DNA of 31,995 nt, taken from the NCBI GenBank assembly GCA_013286765.1, contig JABDFB010000015.1, forward strand, positions 1 to 31,995, read 5' to 3'. The notes beneath the pieces are model-generated. The model was not told the origin of the DNA. It made no database searches and saw only the letters and a program-made list of their open reading frames with translations. The translations under genes and the position numbers were made by a program. Below are positions 7,443 to 15,768 of this stretch, in pieces (the stretch's first letter is position 1; every line of letters begins with the position of its first letter). The DNA comes from Deltaproteobacteria bacterium (lineage in GTDB: Bacteria; Bdellovibrionota; UBA1018).

Positions 7443-9232
7443 AATTCCTCTCCGAAACTAAAATAGAATTGAAATCCAAAAGGACTACCATCGGTGTATC
7501 CTCGTGCAAGTGTCAGTCTCACAGGCCCCACGGGTGAGGCCCATCTTACTCCGATTCCGGGTGACCAGTAGATAGGCGTATCCACGGACAATGATCCCAT
7601 ACCGATCGCCCCAACATCAACAAATAAAAACGGATCGAGTTGAAAAGGCAACGTGTTACTGAGCCGACCTTCCATTCCTAAATAGGCAGAACTTAAACCT
7701 CCGACCAAAGAATTGAGCGGAAGTTGCAAACGTCCAAAGCCTCGAATACTAGCGGCTCCGCCCAAGAACTGATAGAAGCTCGCTGGCAAACCAGCGCCTG
7801 GACCAGGTAAATCGCCTGTAATAATAGTTGTTACAGAACCTCGTATGCCCCAAATCCACAAGGGCGGATCCAGATTGCTCCAATTCCAGAGACCTTCTCC
7901 ACTGAGTGTGTATTTTTGAACTGAAGTATCGGAGTAAATACTGGAATCACTGACATCGATGATGAGATTTAAATTCACGCCTGCCTGCGGATTATTTGCA
8001 AAATATTCAAACGGATGGCTTTTCATCTGTACTCTCGTTTCTAAAAACAAAAACCGAGAGTCGGGTGCACCCTGACCTTGCAGGGTGCGATAAAAAGATA
8101 AATTCGGGCCAAGAAAGAAAACAAATCCTAGAGGAAAGTGATCAACAGTTGTTGAAATTCCCACCTGTCCTGTCGCTTGCAGAATTTCAAACTTGACTTC
8201 GTTTTGATGGCTAAACTGAACAAATGGATTGAGATAGATTCGACTCACGTAAGGCAAGAAATACCAATTGTAATTTCCCTGGATTGACTGCAGCTGTTTA
8301 GAGGCATTCGCAGAGACGTCGAGTAATGAACCTCCACCACCAAGCCGTGTGTTCCGCCATGAGGTCCGCCCTGTGGCCAGGCCTTCTGTGTTAATTCCCA
8401 CTCCGAAAGACAGGAGGCGAGGCGGTCCAGAAAATACGTCTTGATACAGATCTACCAAATCGCCGCGGCACTCTTTGCGAATATGCAAACTTTCGACGAT
8501 ACCCACCGTTTTTACCCGACTATCGGCGATTGAAATCAAATTCGAATTGTAAAGATCTCCAATATTAAAGGGAAAATAACGCGTCAGTATTCCTGGATCC
8601 AGCCCTGGAATGGACTCACCGCCTACAGTTCCAATCCGCTTTCGCGTTCCCTTGTTGACTTGAAGACGAATCTCGCCTGTGTCAACAATAGCTTTGCTTT
8701 TCACGACAGGGCAAGCATAGCCAAGGACTTGAAGCCGCGCGACTACCCAGTTTTCAAGCGTATCGAGTAACGCCGGAGTCAACGGTTTACCGATAATTTT
8801 TCGGCGTCGCTCAATTTCGATTTCATTTTCCGGATCACCTTCAACAGATACACCATGCGCAACCGTTTTTTCCCCGAGGTAAACCGTGATTTTCGGATCG
8901 TCCGCAGGACCTGCAACTTCAAAAGCAGGATGATGGTACGCACGATTTTGCAAAAACTGCGTCAGGTGGTATTTAGCCTGATTATAAGGAATCCGTACCC
9001 ACGCTTTGCTCAGCGCTTTATCAGGAGTGTCACCACAAACGAGGCGCAACTCCACGTCAGAGAGCGGAGGATCGATCGATTTGACGACATTCCAATTTCG
9101 ACAGAGTTGTGAGGTATTTTGGACTTTAGGAGCGGAAGCAGAACTAGGAGCAGGAGGATAAGAATACACAGGCCGTGTGCATGTCAAAATGCTGAAAAAT
9201 AGAATGAGAAAATGCCGGGCCCGGAATCGCAT
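7439..9232 (-). CDS. tamA: TamA-like Omp85 outer-membrane protein
   Basis: 597 residues. An N-terminal signal peptide (MRFRARHFLILFFSILTCT, cleavage near VYS) is followed by a periplasmic POTRA-like region (to about residue 270) and a C-terminal 16-strand-type barrel. The barrel carries the Omp85 'surface antigen' features: SIRGFGRLQLP near 490 (the RGF motif equivalent), FVDVGAIG, and the terminal strand GIGVRWASPVGPVRLTLARG...FQFYFSFGEEF. It is directly coupled to tamB, the diagnostic arrangement for TamA rather than BamA. Inferred role: insertion or assembly of outer-membrane proteins together with TamB. The ATG at 9232 is chosen because it gives the signal peptide; the RBS is weak. It follows the sigma-54 regulator by 50 bp on the same strand. 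Confidence 0.87.
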   Translation of the reverse strand: MRFRARHFLILFFSILTCTRPVYSYPPAPSSASAPKVQNTSQLCRNWNVVKSIDPPLSDVELRLVCGDTPDKALSKAWVRIPYNQAKYHLTQFLQNRAYHHPAFEVAGPADDPKITVYLGEKTVAHGVSVEGDPENEIEIERRRKIIGKPLTPALLDTLENWVVARLQVLGYACPVVKSKAIVDTGEIRLQVNKGTRKRIGTVGGESIPGLDPGILTRYFPFNIGDLYNSNLISIADSRVKTVGIVESLHIRKECRGDLVDLYQDVFSGPPRLLSFGVGINTEGLATGRTSWRNTRLGGGGSLLDVSANASKQLQSIQGNYNWYFLPYVSRIYLNPFVQFSHQNEVKFEILQATGQVGISTTVDHFPLGFVFFLGPNLSFYRTLQGQGAPDSRFLFLETRVQMKSHPFEYFANNPQAGVNLNLIIDVSDSSIYSDTSVQKYTLSGEGLWNWSNLDPPLWIWGIRGSVTTIITGDLPGPGAGLPASFYQFLGGAASIRGFGRLQLPLNSLVGGLSSAYLGMEGRLSNTLPFQLDPFLFVDVGAIGMGSLSVDTPIYWSPGIGVRWASPVGPVRLTLARGYTDGSPFGFQFYFSFGEEF

Positions 9233-9282
9233 AGCGGCACATCATAGCCCATGCGTCCCGCGCCAAAAAATCTTTTTCTTGT

Positions 9283-10866
9283 TTAGGCAGCTTCGCCGGC
9301 TTTGTTTCTTGCGAATTTGCGTTTATCGAGATTGTATTTTTCAACCTTCATGATCAAGCCAGCACGCGAAATTCCGAGATCCTTGGCGAGTTTGCTCTTA
9401 TTCCAGTTAGTACGGCGAAGGCCCTCGCGAATCAGAGTTTTTTCTAGTTCTTCGATCATGTCTCTGAGTTTGCCAGTAGTTTTGACTCCTGCGAGTTTAC
9501 TCTTGTCAGCCCAGTCTCGAATTCTAGGGGAAAGAAGTTCGGAGTCAATTCTCTGTTCAGGGCCCGATAAAACGATGAGACGCTCCACTTCGTTCTCAAG
9601 TTCGCGAATATTACCCGGCCATTGATAGTCAAAGAATTTTTCCATAGTGCGTTTAGCAAAGGATTTTTCAGAGAGGTTCTTCTCCCTAGTTCCTTTGCTG
9701 AGGAAGTGTTCGACAAGTAATGGAATGTCTTCTTTACGTTCTCTGAGAGCAGGCACAACTAGGCTGATCACATTAATTCTGTAATAAAGGTCTTCTCGGA
9801 AAGTGCCTTCTTCGACCATTTCTTTGAGATCTTTATTCGTTGCAGCCAGAACTCGCACATTCACTTTGATCTGTTGAGTCCCACCAACTGGAGTAAGTGT
9901 CCCTTCCTGTAACACGCGTAGAAGTTTGACTTGCATGGCCGGAGGCATATCGCCGACTTCGTCCAAAAACAGTGTTCCAGCATCGGCGGTTTCAAAAACG
10001 CCCTTTCTATCGCGGATTGCACCAGTAAATGCACCTCGCACATGACCAAATAATTCACTGTCTAATAGATTTTCATTAAAGGCTGAGCAGTTAACAGTCA
10101 CAAACTGGGCATCTTTACGAGGTGAATTGAAATGGATAGCCTTTGCAATCAACTCTTTACCGGTTCCGTTTTCACCCTGGATGAGAACTGTGGACTCGGA
10201 AATTTTAATCTTATCGAGAAGCGAATATAGTTCTTGCATGGCCTTGGATTTGCCGATCATGGAGTGATAACTATAACGATTACCCAGCTGACTATTCAGA
10301 TCATTGATTTTTTCGTCCCGTTTTGAAATTTCCGTATGGAAAGTGACGATTTCCTGGGCTACTAAGTCGACCAACTCAAAGAAATATTTCCTTTGCGCCT
10401 CTGAAATCACATTTAAACGTGAAAGAGCGGACTCAAATTGTTCTCCGTCCAACCCTAGTTCTTCGAGATGCGCCTTCAACTTGGATTTAGAATCTGAAGA
10501 CGCTTCCTTATCAACATAAGAATAAGCGATGACAGCTCCAAGGATTTCGTTTTCATCAGTAATCTTAGAAATCAGTACATTCTCGATACCTGCGGGGCCC
10601 TTTACGATATTACGCACGCGGTCGTTTTCGAACGATTTTTCACTAGCTTGCTTTAAAAAATCAAAAAGATGGTTACGGGCTTTTTCTCTGCCAAGAAAAG
10701 CTGCCGACAAAGGACTTTTATATTCTTTCGACTTTCGGTCAGCATCAAAATTTTGAATTACCCCGCGTTCATCGACGAAGAAGATATCGGTATTGAACCA
10801 CTGCGCGAGAATTTCTTCTAGTTTTCTAATCACATGAATATGTTTTAATTCTTCCCAATTAATCAT
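9283..10866 (-). CDS. Sigma-54-dependent transcriptional activator (NtrC class, Fis-type HTH)
   Basis: 527 residues with the canonical enhancer-binding-protein layout. The N-terminal ~190 residues form a sensory domain of GAF-like appearance (no phosphoacceptor receiver motif), followed by a short coiled-coil-like linker. The AAA+ core has Walker A GENGTGKE (about 231-238), the sigma-54-contacting GAFTGA loop (about 278-283), Walker [12 protein letters not shown] and the [11 protein letters not shown] arginine-finger region. The Fis-family helix-turn-helix is at the C-terminus ([20 protein letters not shown]). The GAFTGA motif is intact, so it should activate RpoN-dependent promoters. The ligand of the sensory domain is not evident. 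The ATG has a good RBS (GGAGTAGGA). It is the first gene of a run with tamA and tamB, so it may be co-transcribed with them; I found no clear -24/-12 box, so targets are unknown. Confidence 0.92.
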   Translation of the reverse strand: MINWEELKHIHVIRKLEEILAQWFNTDIFFVDERGVIQNFDADRKSKEYKSPLSAAFLGREKARNHLFDFLKQASEKSFENDRVRNIVKGPAGIENVLISKITDENEILGAVIAYSYVDKEASSDSKSKLKAHLEELGLDGEQFESALSRLNVISEAQRKYFFELVDLVAQEIVTFHTEISKRDEKINDLNSQLGNRYSYHSMIGKSKAMQELYSLLDKIKISESTVLIQGENGTGKELIAKAIHFNSPRKDAQFVTVNCSAFNENLLDSELFGHVRGAFTGAIRDRKGVFETADAGTLFLDEVGDMPPAMQVKLLRVLQEGTLTPVGGTQQIKVNVRVLAATNKDLKEMVEEGTFREDLYYRINVISLVVPALRERKEDIPLLVEHFLSKGTREKNLSEKSFAKRTMEKFFDYQWPGNIRELENEVERLIVLSGPEQRIDSELLSPRIRDWADKSKLAGVKTTGKLRDMIEELEKTLIREGLRRTNWNKSKLAKDLGISRAGLIMKVEKYNLDKRKFARNKAGEAA

Positions 10867-11051
10867 ACGTCCTACTCCAGGGCTTCAGCTACTCATTCAA
10901 TAAATCAGCCCACTACAAATAGTATACACTTTTATTCAGGTATTAAAAGACCGAATAGAATTTTGACAACATGTCCCATTATTGATGTGAATTCAACAGG
11001 TTATTATGAATAAAATACTGTGTTAAATATGACAGCACTGTAAAATTACTG
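10867..11051. other. Intergenic region between lipid kinase and sigma-54 regulator
   Basis: 185 bp, no ORF. It holds a sigma-70-like promoter for the regulator and an inverted repeat at the end of the lipid-kinase gene, both listed separately. Confidence 0.6.
10940..10969 (-). promoter_or_regulatory. Putative sigma-70-type promoter for the sigma-54 regulator operon
   Basis: On the minus strand TTGTCA (10969-10964), an 18-bp spacer and TAATAC (10945-10940) lie about 75 bp upstream of the regulator ATG. Both hexamers are close to consensus. Assigned by eye. Confidence 0.45.
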
Positions 11052-11055
11052 TCAT
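11029..11055. repeat. Inverted repeat at the lipid-kinase stop codon
   Basis: ATGACAG and CTGTCAT form perfect 7-bp arms around a 13-base centre that contains a smaller GTAAAATTAC palindrome. It overlaps the lipid-kinase stop codon. It has no T-run, so it is a weak terminator candidate; an operator or RNA-stability hairpin is also possible. Confidence 0.4.
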
Positions 11056-12104
11056 CCCGCACTCTGGCTGGCTTTAGCCGGAGGAGGCATTTGGATTTGA
11101 ATAATTCCAGGCAATATCTCAAGCCTGGCGCCCACTATGGTCTTGTTTTCAGGAATTTCCCCATCGATTTCAAAAATGGAATGCGTTTTCTGTTCCTGAT
11201 TGCTGAGAAGGACTTCAAACTGCTTACCAGTGGCCAACCACACTCCCGGAATCTTTTCGCGCGACCCCAGGATCAGTCGGGAGAGACGTCTACTTTGTTC
11301 GAAGGGATTACAGGGTGCCATAACAAAAATATTAAGGAGTCCATCGTCAATTCGTGTGCTCGGATCCCAACAAATTCCCCCAGCATTACGCCGACCATTC
11401 ATTATAAATCCATACGTAATCTTGCCCTTATAGCCTTCTTTTCCATCGACCTTCACTTCAAACTCCAAAGGCTTATATTGAGTCATTGCAACAGCGCCCT
11501 GGAGGACATAAGCGAGCCCGGTTTTATTGATAAGGGAACTTCCCAAATACTTTTTCTGTGTAAGAACTCGTTCCACAATAAGACCAGGAAATCCAAAGCT
11601 CGCAATATTGATAAAGTACCGATCCTTCGCCGGATGAGTACCAATCCACTGAATCTTTCCGAGATCCGATCGCATGGGCGTCCCTGTTTTGATAATCTCT
11701 AAACCTCTATTCCACCCGCTTTGTCTGCTGAAAAAAAACTCATTCGAGATCGTTTTGAAAAGATCGTCGCCGCGCCCCCCCGGAAGAACCATTAATACAG
11801 CGTCAGTCGAAATCACCTTATCATCTTCAAAAAAACCCTGAATCGCTTCAGAAATCGTCCCATCACCACCGATTACTAAAATCTGTTTAATCCCGCTCTT
11901 CAAAGCCACTTTAATCGTCTCACCACCCGGATTCGTGGGCCTGGTAAAAGTCACGTGAACTTCATTTTCTATTTTTCCCAATGCATCCAAAATGGGATTT
12001 TTGAATTCGTCCCAATCCCGCTCCAGTCTGCCGTTTCTAGCGCGCGGATTTGCTAAAATTAAAGTAGTGATATTCGTTTTTCGAGAATTCGAATTCTTGC
12101 TCAT
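11052..12104 (-). CDS. Diacylglycerol-kinase-family lipid kinase (YegS/DgkB-like)
   Basis: 350 residues. The N-terminal DAGK catalytic domain begins LILANPRARNG (15-25) and carries the nucleotide-binding VIGGDGTISEA (77-87, GGDGT invariant), then LPGGRGDDLFK (107-117). The last corresponds to the usual 'P.GT.ND.A' motif, with GRGDD in place of GTGND. The C-terminal domain has the family's beta-sandwich features (NIASFGFPG; MNGRRNAGG; DDGLLNIFV). Members phosphorylate diacylglycerol, sphingoid or other lipid alcohols with ATP at the inner face of the membrane; the substrate cannot be read from the sequence. It is the third gene of a minus-strand operon, 30 bp after the Fe-S protein, downstream of an AGPS-like FAD enzyme, which suggests a glycerolipid or ether-lipid role (inference). 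The Shine-Dalgarno is weak. Confidence 0.85.
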   Translation of the reverse strand: MSKNSNSRKTNITTLILANPRARNGRLERDWDEFKNPILDALGKIENEVHVTFTRPTNPGGETIKVALKSGIKQILVIGGDGTISEAIQGFFEDDKVISTDAVLMVLPGGRGDDLFKTISNEFFFSRQSGWNRGLEIIKTGTPMRSDLGKIQWIGTHPAKDRYFINIASFGFPGLIVERVLTQKKYLGSSLINKTGLAYVLQGAVAMTQYKPLEFEVKVDGKEGYKGKITYGFIMNGRRNAGGICWDPSTRIDDGLLNIFVMAPCNPFEQSRRLSRLILGSREKIPGVWLATGKQFEVLLSNQEQKTHSIFEIDGEIPENKTIVGARLEILPGIIQIQMPPPAKASQSAG

Positions 12105-12134
12105 TCTGATCTATCTCTATTCTATCTCATTCTT

Positions 12135-13109
12135 TTAGTCAGGGAAAAGTTCAGATAATGCGATTATAGGAGTTTTTTCGCCCAGGACTTTTCCCAGAGA
12201 ACTTCTAAGGTGCTGGGCGCAACGCGCGCTCACACACAGAATTCCGTCCGCCGTATGTTTATCACGCTCCCAGATATCACTGGCCATTTGTCTTGCCTGT
12301 TCAGAAAAAAGGTACGGATAGGCGCCTTCGCCTCCGCAATCAATGCAATCGTCGCCCTTTGCAAAAGGCTGCTGAATCTGGATCCCTTGTCCTTGCGCCC
12401 ACTTCAACCACTCCTTAATAACATCTGTTTTTCCTAAGTGTCGATTATACCAAACAGACTCATGCAGGAGCCAAGGCGTTTTCTTTAGTTTTTGAAGCTG
12501 CATTTTGGAGTTGCTGGGATTCATCAGCATTTTCTCCCAGTGCAAAACCGCCGATACCCCATTCTGCTGCAAAAAATAGAGCGACTTCGGTTCCGTTACT
12601 TTACGAGATTTTTCTCCACCACTCCCCTGCCTTTTCAGGAACTGCTCGAGGCGTCGTTTTGCATTGGCACTATCGCCTAACTCATCAGCTAGATCGCCCA
12701 CTGGATCTTCTGCATCGGTTATTCGTGCCGCCGCTTTCTCTGCTTCTTCCCACTTGTACTTTTTTCGCGCTTCAAAAAGTTTCAGCGCCACAGGCATATC
12801 GTAAACACAGTACTCAGTGCATCGCCCACACCCGGTACAATCATAAATCGGCCAGAGCGGGCCTCCTTGTGTCGCTTTCCCCGGCCAAGTTTCTTCTTTG
12901 TATAACAAACCCATTTTATTGCATGGAGTGACGGCATCGTTTGCACTCACCACAGCAGTGGGACAAGAAAAACGGCACATCTCTGGACAGTACACACAGA
13001 CCATGGGCTGATGTGCATCGCCCCCGGGAAATCTTAGCAGGGTATGGTTCAGTATTTTTTTAGAGACCCATTTTAAAGGGGTTGAGACGATTTTCGGGAT
13101 CGATCCCAT
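12135..13109 (-). CDS. Iron-sulfur (2x[4Fe-4S]) electron-transfer protein, GlcF-like
   Basis: 324 residues. Two cysteine clusters are visible: C38-x2-C41-x3-C45-x3-C49-P and C91-x2-C94-x2-C97-x3-C101, the second typical of bacterial [4Fe-4S] ferredoxin domains. The C-terminal part has a partial CCG-like signature (CIDCGGEGAYPYLF near 255-268 and CVSARC near 295) as in heterodisulfide-reductase/GlcF-type subunits, but only one such repeat instead of two. Such proteins commonly take electrons from a flavoprotein partner. Here the gene overlaps the upstream FAD-binding oxidase by 50 bp, so a two-subunit complex is likely. The ATG at 13109 is backed by a strong RBS (AGGAAGGTG) within the upstream coding region. 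No transmembrane segment is seen, so the protein should be cytoplasmic or peripheral. The terminal electron acceptor is not identifiable. Confidence 0.82.
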   Translation of the reverse strand: MGSIPKIVSTPLKWVSKKILNHTLLRFPGGDAHQPMVCVYCPEMCRFSCPTAVVSANDAVTPCNKMGLLYKEETWPGKATQGGPLWPIYDCTGCGRCTEYCVYDMPVALKLFEARKKYKWEEAEKAAARITDAEDPVGDLADELGDSANAKRRLEQFLKRQGSGGEKSRKVTEPKSLYFLQQNGVSAVLHWEKMLMNPSNSKMQLQKLKKTPWLLHESVWYNRHLGKTDVIKEWLKWAQGQGIQIQQPFAKGDDCIDCGGEGAYPYLFSEQARQMASDIWERDKHTADGILCVSARCAQHLRSSLGKVLGEKTPIIALSELFPD

Positions 13110-14511
13110 TTTTCACCTTCCTCATGAAATCCAGCCACGGGCCTTTTTCTTTTCGCATCCACTCGGTCTTTAACAATCCTACACCGTGATGGTGGCTTAG
13201 CGATGCACCCGCTTCGAGAGCCGCTTTGAGCATCTCGTTCCAAATTTCATCATACCTCTCAGAGGAGGATCCAGACCAGCCAGAATGACTGACCAGCGAG
13301 AAGTAGATATTCGCTCCCGTGTGATAGAAATGGCTGAGGTGAGCTAAAATCACACCCAAGCCAACCTTCACTTTTTTTACTGCCGTGTAAACCTGCTCTA
13401 AATTGTCCCAGGTCGCAGCTATCTCGAACGTATCAACTATCGTCCGCTGGTGGCTTAAGATAAGTTGCTGTTTGTAGGAAACATCATAGCGATGCTCCCA
13501 CCAATGCTCTCCCAATGCCGGACCCAAATAGTCGATTCCAGAGCTTAGCGCTAAATCTCGTGCTTCTTCGGCTTCGGCGTTCGACAGCTTTTTTCCACCC
13601 TCAAAAATCGCAACAATCGCAGCCCCACCCTTAAACCCAACTTTTTTAAGCAGTTCGGAATTCAGGGTCAGCGAAGTCTCCAGTGGATCATAGATTCGTA
13701 AAACCGCGGGTCGCATTCCGCGTTGTACCATCGCTCGAGTAAAATCCAACGCTCGAGTCATATCCGGCGCACCAAATCCCATCATCACTCTTGCTTCTGG
13801 AAACGATTGAACCTGTAAACACGCGGCCGTAAAAAAACAGAGCGTGCCCTCGGAACCCAACAATAATTGTGTCCAATCCGGACCCATTGCACTCCGAGGC
13901 GCTCTCCCTGTTACCGCAACCGTTCCGTCTGGGAGTACACACTCGAGTGAAAGCACCATATCTTCGATTTTTCCATATTTGGTAGATAGCTGTCCGGCAG
14001 AGCGAGCTGCTAGATAACCACCAACGCTACTACAGTAAATCGATGAAGGAAAATGTCCGAGCGTGAGATTCTCCTGATTCAGATAGCGCTCTAAATTTTC
14101 GCCAATAATTCCGGCTTCAACCCACACGACCATGGATTTTCGATCTATTGACCGAACTGCCCGCATTTGCTTGAGATCAACAACAACCTTGGGCCGTACG
14201 TCCTTGGCTGAAGCCATCGTTGCTCCGCAGACTCCTGATCCAGCACCGTAGGGATAAAGGCTTATGTCGCATTTGGTAGCCCATTTTACGATTTCTGCAA
14301 CTTGTTCAGTTGACTTTGGCCAAACCACTAGATCAATCGTAGGTTGGGATGGGCCTTTTTCACGTAATTCCAATAACATCCGTGGCCATTGGTCTTGCGA
14401 GTAGCTGTGCAGGACTACTGGGTCCACGCTAGAGCGAATATCCTTTTTTAGCGTTTCCAACGCGGAAGAAAGCTTGCTACTTGATTCGCCTGATTCAGAC
14501 TGACTTGGCAT
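13060..14511 (-). CDS. FAD-binding oxidase/transferase, alkyl-DHAP-synthase (AGPS)-like
   Basis: 483 residues of the vanillyl-alcohol-oxidase/PCMH flavoprotein superfamily. The PCMH FAD domain has YPYGAGSGVCG (about 91-101), VEAGIIGENLERYL, SSVGGYLAARSAGQLSTKYG and GSEGTL. The C-terminal half resembles alkyldihydroxyacetonephosphate synthase rather than D-lactate/glycolate dehydrogenase: VDTFEIAATWDN, the GANIYFSL segment (Tyr in the place of the AGPS active-site Tyr) and ASLSHHHGVG with the triple His. AGPS swaps the acyl chain of acyl-DHAP for a fatty alcohol in ether-lipid synthesis without net redox. The overlapping Fe-S gene instead hints at a true dehydrogenase, so the reaction is uncertain. 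The start ATG has GGAG about 10 bases upstream. The gene is divergent from the cysteine desulfurase, with only about 5 bp between start codons. Confidence 0.82.
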   Translation of the reverse strand: MPSQSESGESSSKLSSALETLKKDIRSSVDPVVLHSYSQDQWPRMLLELREKGPSQPTIDLVVWPKSTEQVAEIVKWATKCDISLYPYGAGSGVCGATMASAKDVRPKVVVDLKQMRAVRSIDRKSMVVWVEAGIIGENLERYLNQENLTLGHFPSSIYCSSVGGYLAARSAGQLSTKYGKIEDMVLSLECVLPDGTVAVTGRAPRSAMGPDWTQLLLGSEGTLCFFTAACLQVQSFPEARVMMGFGAPDMTRALDFTRAMVQRGMRPAVLRIYDPLETSLTLNSELLKKVGFKGGAAIVAIFEGGKKLSNAEAEEARDLALSSGIDYLGPALGEHWWEHRYDVSYKQQLILSHQRTIVDTFEIAATWDNLEQVYTAVKKVKVGLGVILAHLSHFYHTGANIYFSLVSHSGWSGSSSERYDEIWNEMLKAALEAGASLSHHHGVGLLKTEWMRKEKGPWLDFMRKVKNGIDPENRLNPFKMGL

Positions 14512-14516
14512 TCGCT

Positions 14517-15761
14517 ATGTTCTCCGTTAGAAAAGATGTTGTGAAGAAATACCTTTATTTTGATAGTGCCTCAACGACAAAATGTTCGGAAGAGGCCGCA
14601 CGAGAATTACTGCGATTTGCGACTGAAGACTTTGGTAACCCTTCCTCGGCTCACATCTACGGTCAAAAATCCGCACATGCCATTGCAGAGGCCCGAGCTT
14701 TTTTTGCCGAGCAGTTTCACGTCGAACCAAACCAGGTGATCTTTACCAGCAGTGGGACTGAATCCGATAATTTGGCGATTTATGGCAGTACTATGCCGTG
14801 GTTCCTCTCGGCGACCCGGCAAACTATTCGTGTCCTTGCGTCCGCAATCGAACACGCTGCCGTTCGCAATACTGTTGAATCATTGAACGCCTTTGGGGCG
14901 AATATTCATTGGATTCCTGTTCAATCGGATGGACAGATTGATTCTGAAAAATACTTGGAACTTCTGACACCGGAAACGTCATTCATCACCATTCAACAAG
15001 TCAATAATCTACTCGGCACGATTCTGCCTGTCGATGATCTTGCCACCGAAGCCAAATCCCGAGTGCGCGACTTGATCTTCCATACAGATGCGGTTCAGAG
15101 TTTTGGAAAAATTGACGTTCCAAGGGCCGGTTCTTCGATCGATCTTGTCTCCCTATCCGGACATAAAATCTATGGCCCGAAGGGTATTGGTGCTCTCATA
15201 GTTTTAAACAAAAGTCTTTTGACGTCACACCGACTCAGACCGCTGATCTGGGGAGGAAAACAAGAAAATGGCTTGAGGTCAGGCACGCAGAACGCAGGGC
15301 TTATCGCTGGATTTCACATTGCCGCCAAACGAACACTAGCCACCCAAAAACTTCGATTTCAGAAAGTCACAACGCTCCGAAACTTTCTCTATGATCGATT
15401 GAAGCATCATTCAGAAATTCACTGGAATTCGCCGATCGAAACGCCAGCGGTCCCTCATATTGTGAGCCTCTCCTTTCCTCAGCTACCGTCCAGCGCATCT
15501 GCCAGCACACTAGCGCAGCTTCTAGAAACATCGGGGTGTATTATCTCAGTCGGTTCCGCTTGTCGCTCTAAGAACCCAAAGCCCGATCCGGTATTAAAAG
15601 CGATTGGAATGCCCCAACGGCTTCAGAATACCACTCTCCGGATCAGCCTGGACGCCGAACTAGAAAAGGAAGATGTGGAAACTCTGGCCGACTCATTGGA
15701 AAAAGCACTCGCTCGAATTGCCAGAATCACCAAAATCAAAAGACCCGGGAGAGAAGGATAA
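14517..15761 (+). CDS. Cysteine desulfurase (NifS/IscS class, partner of ThiI)
   Basis: 414 residues from the ATG at 14517. This is a PLP-dependent class V aminotransferase-fold enzyme converting cysteine to alanine and an enzyme persulfide. Visible residues: the substrate/cofactor loop TSSGTESDN (78-85), H113 stacking on PLP, HTDAVQS (189-195), the PLP-binding K217 in SLSGHKIYGPKG, and the catalytic C349 in SVGSACRSKNPKPD. The short extended Cys loop is of the group I (IscS/NifS) type. The thiI gene begins 7 bp downstream, the same pairing as nifZ-thiI in Bacillus, so its main task is probably to supply sulfur for tRNA s4U. Start uncertain: 14481 would overlap the divergent gene, 14517 (ATG) or GTG 14541 (giving the usual short lead into KYLYFDSAST) are both possible. 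Any promoter must lie within the divergent FAD gene. Confidence 0.9.
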   Translation: MFSVRKDVVKKYLYFDSASTTKCSEEAARELLRFATEDFGNPSSAHIYGQKSAHAIAEARAFFAEQFHVEPNQVIFTSSGTESDNLAIYGSTMPWFLSATRQTIRVLASAIEHAAVRNTVESLNAFGANIHWIPVQSDGQIDSEKYLELLTPETSFITIQQVNNLLGTILPVDDLATEAKSRVRDLIFHTDAVQSFGKIDVPRAGSSIDLVSLSGHKIYGPKGIGALIVLNKSLLTSHRLRPLIWGGKQENGLRSGTQNAGLIAGFHIAAKRTLATQKLRFQKVTTLRNFLYDRLKHHSEIHWNSPIETPAVPHIVSLSFPQLPSSASASTLAQLLETSGCIISVGSACRSKNPKPDPVLKAIGMPQRLQNTTLRISLDAELEKEDVETLADSLEKALARIARITKIKRPGREG

Positions 15762-15768
15762 AATTCAC

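Noticed and set aside
11091..11702. 203-codon plus-strand frame
   Set aside because: It lies opposite the well-supported lipid kinase gene and shows no recognisable domain.
13004..13109. Later start for the Fe-S protein to avoid the overlap with the FAD gene
   Set aside because: The ATG at 13109 has a strong RBS (AGGAAGGTG), while the next ATG would sit just before the first cysteine cluster and has no RBS.
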